This document shows positions 6,663-10,245 of a DNA stretch of 10,245 nucleotides, one piece after another. Both the position numbers and the translations under genes were made by a program. The stretch's first letter is position 1. Every line of letters starts with the position of its first letter. The DNA lies in the NCBI GenBank assembly GCA_903902945.1, contig CAIUWU010000059.1, positions 1 to 10,245 on the forward strand, written 5' to 3'. The notes under the pieces were generated by a model. The model saw only the letters and a program-made list of their open reading frames with translations. It ran no database searches and was not told where the DNA came from. Source of the stretch: an uncultured Pseudomonadota bacterium (lineage in GTDB: Bacteria; Pseudomonadota; Gammaproteobacteria; Methylococcales; Methylomonadaceae).

Positions 6663-6680
6663 TTGATCCAATCACTATAT

Positions 6681-6684
6681 GAGG
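6681..6684 (+). promoter_or_regulatory. Ribosome binding site of hpnO
   Basis: GAGG 6 nt before the ATG at 6691. It is one of the few clear ribosome binding sites in the rightward operon, consistent with hpnO being translated independently of hpnG after the 107-bp gap. Confidence 0.65.
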
Positions 6685-6690
6685 TACTAA

Positions 6691-8076
6691 ATGTCATTCA
6701 GCATTGCCGATCTTTTTACTCAACACTTCGATGAAAAATTCGATCTACATGAGCACTATCTGAATAATCAGATGGTGCGCGTACTGCGCACTATCGGCTA
6801 TGACAGAAATTACAAAAGAGCCATCGGCCAGTATCTTTATGACCAGGATAACAACGAGTATCTCGATCTGCTGAGCGGTTTTGGTGTATTTGCAATTGGT
6901 CGTAACCATCCGACCGTCATCAATGCGCTTAAAGAGACGCTGACCCTTGAGTTACCGAATCTGGTGCAGATGGATGTTTCATTATTAAGCGGCCTGCTGG
7001 CTAAAGAGATTCTGGCAACCACACCGGATAATCTGGAAAAAATGTTTTTCTGCAACTCGGGCACCGAGGCAGTCGAAGCCGCGATCAAATTTGCCCGTTA
7101 TACAACCAAACGTCCACGCATCGTCTATTGTGAACACGGCTATCACGGTCTGACCATGGGCGCACTATCACTGAATGGTGAAGATATCTTCCGTGAAGGC
7201 TTTGGCCCCCTATTACCAGGCTGTTCAGCCGTGCCTTTCAACGACCTGGAAGCACTGGAAAGAGAACTCAGCAGCAAAGATGTGGCGGCATTTATCGTTG
7301 AACCGATTCAAGGCAAAGGCGTCAATCTCCCCTCAGACAACTACCTGCCTGAAGTAGAGCGCTTGTGTAAAAAATACGGCACGCTATTTGTTGCCGATGA
7401 AATTCAAACTGGTATTGGCCGTACCGGCAAATTCTGGGCTATCGAGCACTGGAATGTGAAACCCGACATGATCCTGATGGCAAAGGCCTTATCCGGCGGC
7501 TTTGTACCCGTTGGTGGCGTGGCGATGACCAGCAAAATCATGGACACCGTCTTCAATCGTATGGACCGCGCCGTGGTTCATGGCTCAACCTTCTCGAAAA
7601 ACAATATGGCCATGGCTGCCGGCCTGGCCAGCTTGCATGTCATTCATGAAGAAAAACTGGTCGAAAACAGCGCCAAAGTCGGCGAAGACATTATCAGCAC
7701 CATTAATGCCAGCAGTGACAAATACGAGTTTCTTAAAGAAGCGCGCGGCAAAGGCTCGATGATTGCGATTGAATTCCAGTCACCGAAAAGTCTATCCCTG
7801 AAAGCCGCTTGGGCCATGCTGGAAGCCGCCAACAAAGGGCTGTTCTGCCAAATGATCACCATCCCGCTGTTTAAAGAGCATCGGATCTTGAGCCAGGTTG
7901 CCGGTCATGGCATGAACGTGGTCAAACTGCTGCCACCACTGAATCTGACTCAGAAAGACCGTGACTGGATTGTCAATGCTTTCGACACCACGATTGCTGA
8001 TACTCACAACGTTACCGGCTCGATCTGGACTCTGGGCAAAAACCTGGCCAGCCACGCTTTGAAAAACAAAAAATAA
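6691..8076 (+). CDS. hpnO: HpnO, hopanoid aminotransferase (class III, PLP)
   Basis: A class III pyridoxal-phosphate aminotransferase (ornithine/acetylornithine aminotransferase fold). HpnO aminates the hopanoid side chain to yield 35-aminobacteriohopanetriol, an abundant lipid type in methanotrophs. In the 461-residue product, NSGTEAVEAA (122-131) is the phosphate-binding loop. HGYHG (149-153) supplies the ring-stacking region. VADEIQTGIGRTG (234-246) contains the Asp (D236) that contacts the PLP nitrogen. ALSGG preceded by K265 is the Schiff-base lysine site, and HGSTF (297-301) is the conserved phosphate-contact loop. The N terminus (residues 1-40) and the C-terminal tail beyond a standard aminotransferase fit the HpnO branch. 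A GAGG site precedes the ATG, and copC starts 2 bp after the stop. A generic acetylornithine-type transaminase is possible on sequence alone; adjacency to shc and hpnG makes HpnO much more likely. Confidence 0.93.
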   Translation: MSFSIADLFTQHFDEKFDLHEHYLNNQMVRVLRTIGYDRNYKRAIGQYLYDQDNNEYLDLLSGFGVFAIGRNHPTVINALKETLTLELPNLVQMDVSLLSGLLAKEILATTPDNLEKMFFCNSGTEAVEAAIKFARYTTKRPRIVYCEHGYHGLTMGALSLNGEDIFREGFGPLLPGCSAVPFNDLEALERELSSKDVAAFIVEPIQGKGVNLPSDNYLPEVERLCKKYGTLFVADEIQTGIGRTGKFWAIEHWNVKPDMILMAKALSGGFVPVGGVAMTSKIMDTVFNRMDRAVVHGSTFSKNNMAMAAGLASLHVIHEEKLVENSAKVGEDIISTINASSDKYEFLKEARGKGSMIAIEFQSPKSLSLKAAWAMLEAANKGLFCQMITIPLFKEHRILSQVAGHGMNVVKLLPPLNLTQKDRDWIVNAFDTTIADTHNVTGSIWTLGKNLASHALKNKK

Positions 8077-8078
8077 CT

Positions 8079-8438
8079 ATGTCTTACTTAAAACATCTCG
8101 TTCTAGCCCTCGCGCTAATTTGCTGCCAAGGCGTTTTTGCTCATGCGGTTGTCACCCATAACTCACTAAAACTGAAACCGGTACCGGCGAATCAGGTCAG
8201 TGAAGTCGAGCTGTCTTTCAATTCCAAGGTGGAACTGGATTTATCGGAAGTATTTCTGGTCAGCGCCGGAGATGTCATGCAACCGATTACTGCTTCGCTG
8301 GGCGACAAGCCCGGCAAAGTCTTGTTAAGCCTGCCAGCCCTAGCACCCGGCGAATACGCCATCAAATTAAAAATCTTCGCCGCCGACGGTCATTTGAGCG
8401 AAGACTTATTACGTTTTTTTGTTAATCAGCCTAAGTAA
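8079..8438 (+). CDS. copC: CopC-domain periplasmic copper-binding protein
   Basis: A small exported copper chaperone of the CopC family. The 119-residue precursor has a Sec signal peptide (LKHLVLALALICC core) with likely cleavage after VFA (residue 21), which leaves His22 as the mature N-terminal residue. In CopC proteins an N-terminal His and a downstream D-x-H form the high-affinity Cu(II) site, and here ADGH (102-105, with D103 and H105) is present. The beta-sandwich pattern is visible: LKPVPANQVSEVELSFNSKVE, then LPALAPGEYAIKLKIFAADGH. No Met-rich Cu(I) site is seen, so it is probably a Cu(II)-only form. It starts 2 bp after hpnO with no evident ribosome binding site (coupled translation) and is followed 5 bp later by copD, its usual partner. 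Its place among lipid genes is unusual. Confidence 0.9.
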   Translation: MSYLKHLVLALALICCQGVFAHAVVTHNSLKLKPVPANQVSEVELSFNSKVELDLSEVFLVSAGDVMQPITASLGDKPGKVLLSLPALAPGEYAIKLKIFAADGHLSEDLLRFFVNQPK

Positions 8439-8443
8439 TTATT

Positions 8444-10075
8444 ATGGAAGGTATCGCTAATTATCTTGATTCATTGATCGGCGGCGTCGATTTAACCTTC
8501 TATTCCATCACCATCGGCGGCCTGCTATGGGGGTTGATAGTCTTAAAACCCTGGAATGACATTACCCACTACAACAACATCCTGCTGGAAAAAACAGTTG
8601 CGCTGATTCATTTTGGCAGCAAAGCGCTGGTGATTACCCAATTATCCAAAATTGGCCTGAAAATCTGGCTGATGGCGGCAACTCTGGGTAAATCGCCCTT
8701 TCCGGCTTTTTTCAATACCGTCCAGTTTCAGGCCGGATTGACCCGAGCTATTTTTGCCTTTGCCCTGTTCATTTTTATCAAACAGGCATTACAAAATCAT
8801 CTGCGCTCCAAACAGCACTGGCTGATTGCCACCAGTCTGATTTTGCCACTAGTGATTGCCGCAGCCTGGCTGGTACACGGCGCCAGTCGTCTCGAAGACC
8901 GCGGACTACTGATGACTCTGACCATCAGTCATCAAGTAGCGGCTGCGACCTGGGTCGGCGGTATTTTCCAGATCCTATTATTGTGGAGTCTGAAAAAACG
9001 CAATGCCATTGCGGTTGAGTTATGGCCCCTGCTACTGAAACGTTTTTCAGTTCTAGGCGTGGCAGCTGTGATTGCCTTATTGGTAACCGGTACGCCACTG
9101 GCCTGGTACTACATTCGCACCATTCAGGGCTTTATCGGCTCAGGTTACGGCAACTTGTTAACCGTCAAAATCATGATGATGACTCTCGCATTGGGTTTTG
9201 CTTGGCTGAATCGCAGCGCGGTAGAGCAATATTTTAATAGCCGCAGCCTGTACGCTTTAACTGCTAGGGTACCTTTCTACATTGAAGCGGAAACCATTAT
9301 TCTGCTGACTATCCTGTTTACCGCTGCCAGTTTGGCCTCACAACCTCCTGCAGTAGATATTCCGCATCTGACTGCCGGTGTCGATGAAGTACTGAACATG
9401 TTTGCACCACGGATTCCACGCTGGGAATCACCGACACACGAAGCACTGATTGCCGGTGAAGCCGGTCGGGTCGCAATTGTAGGCCAGATTCCATCAGAAG
9501 CCGCTACTGCGTGGTCAGACTATAACCACAACATTTCAGGTATTTTCCTGGCAGTAATGAGCTTTTTTGCCATGCTGTCTTATGCAAATCTTTTCAATCG
9601 CTGGGCCCGCTTCTGGCCAGTTGGCTTCATGGCACTGGGCATCTTCCTGTTTTTCCGCAGCGATGCCGAAAGCTGGCCTTTAGGCCCAATCGGTTTCTGG
9701 GACAGCACCTTCAACAATGGTGAAATTCTGCAACACCGAATCGCTACTTTCCTAGTATTCATACTCGGCTGGATGGAAGTGCGGGCCCGTTTAAATAACA
9801 ACCAAGGTACTTTGCCGTTTATTTTCCCGATACTGGCAGCCTTTGGCGGCATGATGCTATTGGCTCACTCGCATGTCGGCTTTGAAGCCAAAACAGCATT
9901 CCTGATTCAGGTTGGACACACATTAATGGGCGTGTTCTCCCTGATACTTGCCTGCGGACGCTGGCTGGAACTGAAACTGGATTCACCAGGCAAAAATATT
10001 GCCGGTTTTATCTCGGTTTTCGCTTTATTCCAAATCAGCGTCATCCTGATGTTCTACCGTGAACCTTTGTACTGA
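8444..10075 (+). CDS. copD: CopD-family copper transport membrane protein, long form
   Basis: Polytopic inner-membrane protein of the CopD family, thought to move copper delivered by CopC into the cytoplasm. The 543-residue product has many hydrophobic segments, by eye around 15-35, 58-80, 98-115, 126-145, 160-181, 201-222, 238-255 and 282-300. The Pfam-type CopD core (about 200-257) follows an ISHQVAAATWVGG segment (161-173) and VHGAS (144-148), giving candidate His ligands H145 and H163. After a periplasmic-looking loop (about 305-360), the C-terminal third has further membrane segments, again with His residues (H362, H431, H475, H477, H492). This part is not the usual cytochrome oxidase assembly (CtaG) or YtkA-like fusion that I know. 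It lies 5 bp after copC and 2 bp before dxs. CopD assignment is firm; direction of copper movement and the role of the C-terminal region are not shown by sequence. Confidence 0.87.
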   Translation: MEGIANYLDSLIGGVDLTFYSITIGGLLWGLIVLKPWNDITHYNNILLEKTVALIHFGSKALVITQLSKIGLKIWLMAATLGKSPFPAFFNTVQFQAGLTRAIFAFALFIFIKQALQNHLRSKQHWLIATSLILPLVIAAAWLVHGASRLEDRGLLMTLTISHQVAAATWVGGIFQILLLWSLKKRNAIAVELWPLLLKRFSVLGVAAVIALLVTGTPLAWYYIRTIQGFIGSGYGNLLTVKIMMMTLALGFAWLNRSAVEQYFNSRSLYALTARVPFYIEAETIILLTILFTAASLASQPPAVDIPHLTAGVDEVLNMFAPRIPRWESPTHEALIAGEAGRVAIVGQIPSEAATAWSDYNHNISGIFLAVMSFFAMLSYANLFNRWARFWPVGFMALGIFLFFRSDAESWPLGPIGFWDSTFNNGEILQHRIATFLVFILGWMEVRARLNNNQGTLPFIFPILAAFGGMMLLAHSHVGFEAKTAFLIQVGHTLMGVFSLILACGRWLELKLDSPGKNIAGFISVFALFQISVILMFYREPLY

Positions 10076-10077
10076 TT

Positions 10078-10245
10078 ATGAATCTGACTAACGAATATCC
10101 ACTACTCAAAGACATCAACAGTCCCGCTGATGTCCGCAGCCTGGGCAAGGAGCAGCTGCTTCAGCTGTCTGATGAGCTGCGTCGTTATCTGACCCATACC
10201 GTTTCCATTTCCGGCGGCCACTTTGCTGCCGGCCTCGGTACCGTC
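10078..10245 (+). CDS. dxs: 1-deoxy-D-xylulose-5-phosphate synthase, N-terminal part (cut by window edge)
   Basis: Dxs is the thiamine-diphosphate enzyme that condenses pyruvate with glyceraldehyde-3-phosphate in the first step of the MEP pathway. It feeds isopentenyl diphosphate, and hence farnesyl diphosphate and squalene. The 56 codons in view start MNLTNEYPLLKDINSPADVR and include LSDELRRYL, then SISGGHFAAGLGTV, which match the Dxs N terminus; the His of GGH is the conserved active-site residue in the family. The ATG lies 2 bp after the copD stop without a recognisable ribosome binding site, so it is probably coupled to copD and belongs to the same transcript. It links precursor supply with hopanoid synthesis in one unit. 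The remaining roughly 90% of the gene is outside the window. Confidence 0.95.
   Translation, partial: MNLTNEYPLLKDINSPADVRSLGKEQLLQLSDELRRYLTHTVSISGGHFAAGLGTV

Noticed and set aside
6633..6670. Intrinsic terminator after hpnG
   Set aside because: The stem is perfect, but no T-run follows the 3' arm, and hpnO continues the same pathway directly downstream.
9580..9852. 90-codon minus-strand frame inside copD
   Set aside because: It is antisense to a hydrophobic membrane-protein frame, with a basic translation typical of such shadows and no supporting signals.

Overview
The window looks like the hopanoid (bacterial sterol-surrogate) biosynthesis locus of a gammaproteobacterium, most likely a methanotroph of the Methylococcales (Methylomonas/Methylobacter-like). 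The evidence is the gene content: a one-enzyme squalene synthase with eukaryote-like motifs, squalene-hopene cyclase, HpnG, HpnH and HpnO side by side, with CopC/CopD copper genes embedded in the same run. Base composition is moderate. The taxonomic placement is an inference from gene content, not from any marker gene.

Layout. The left arm (about 1-2427) is on the minus strand and reads hpnH, then an mlaC/hpnM-like periplasmic protein, then an mlaA (vacJ) lipoprotein gene cut by the left edge. Gaps are 36 and 20 bp, so this is a probable operon. A non-coding divergent region follows (about 2428-2811). It holds an AT-rich hairpin and a perfect 13-bp inverted repeat that overlaps a plausible -35 box for the rightward genes. 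The right arm (2812-10245) is on the plus strand and reads squalene synthase (sqs), shc, hpnG, hpnO, copC, copD, and the first 56 codons of dxs, cut by the right edge. Spacings of 2-11 bp, apart from a 107-bp gap before hpnO that contains hairpins, suggest one long transcription unit.

How the genes work together. Dxs opens the MEP route to isoprenoid precursors. Sqs joins two farnesyl diphosphates to squalene, and Shc cyclises squalene to hopene/hopanol. HpnH (radical SAM) attaches adenosine to hopene and HpnG removes adenine from adenosylhopane. HpnO aminates the side chain to give aminobacteriohopanetriol-type lipids. The HpnM/MlaC-like and MlaA-like proteins would serve lipid traffic between inner and outer membrane. 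CopC and CopD would bind periplasmic copper and move it across the inner membrane; their position among lipid genes is the most curious feature of the layout.

No RNA genes, CRISPR arrays, intact mobile elements or convincing intrinsic terminators were seen. Most of the window is well-known pathway content. The less explained items are the operator-like palindrome, the hopanoid/copper gene mix, the histidine-bearing C-terminal membrane region of CopD, and the hpnG-hpnO intercistronic hairpins.
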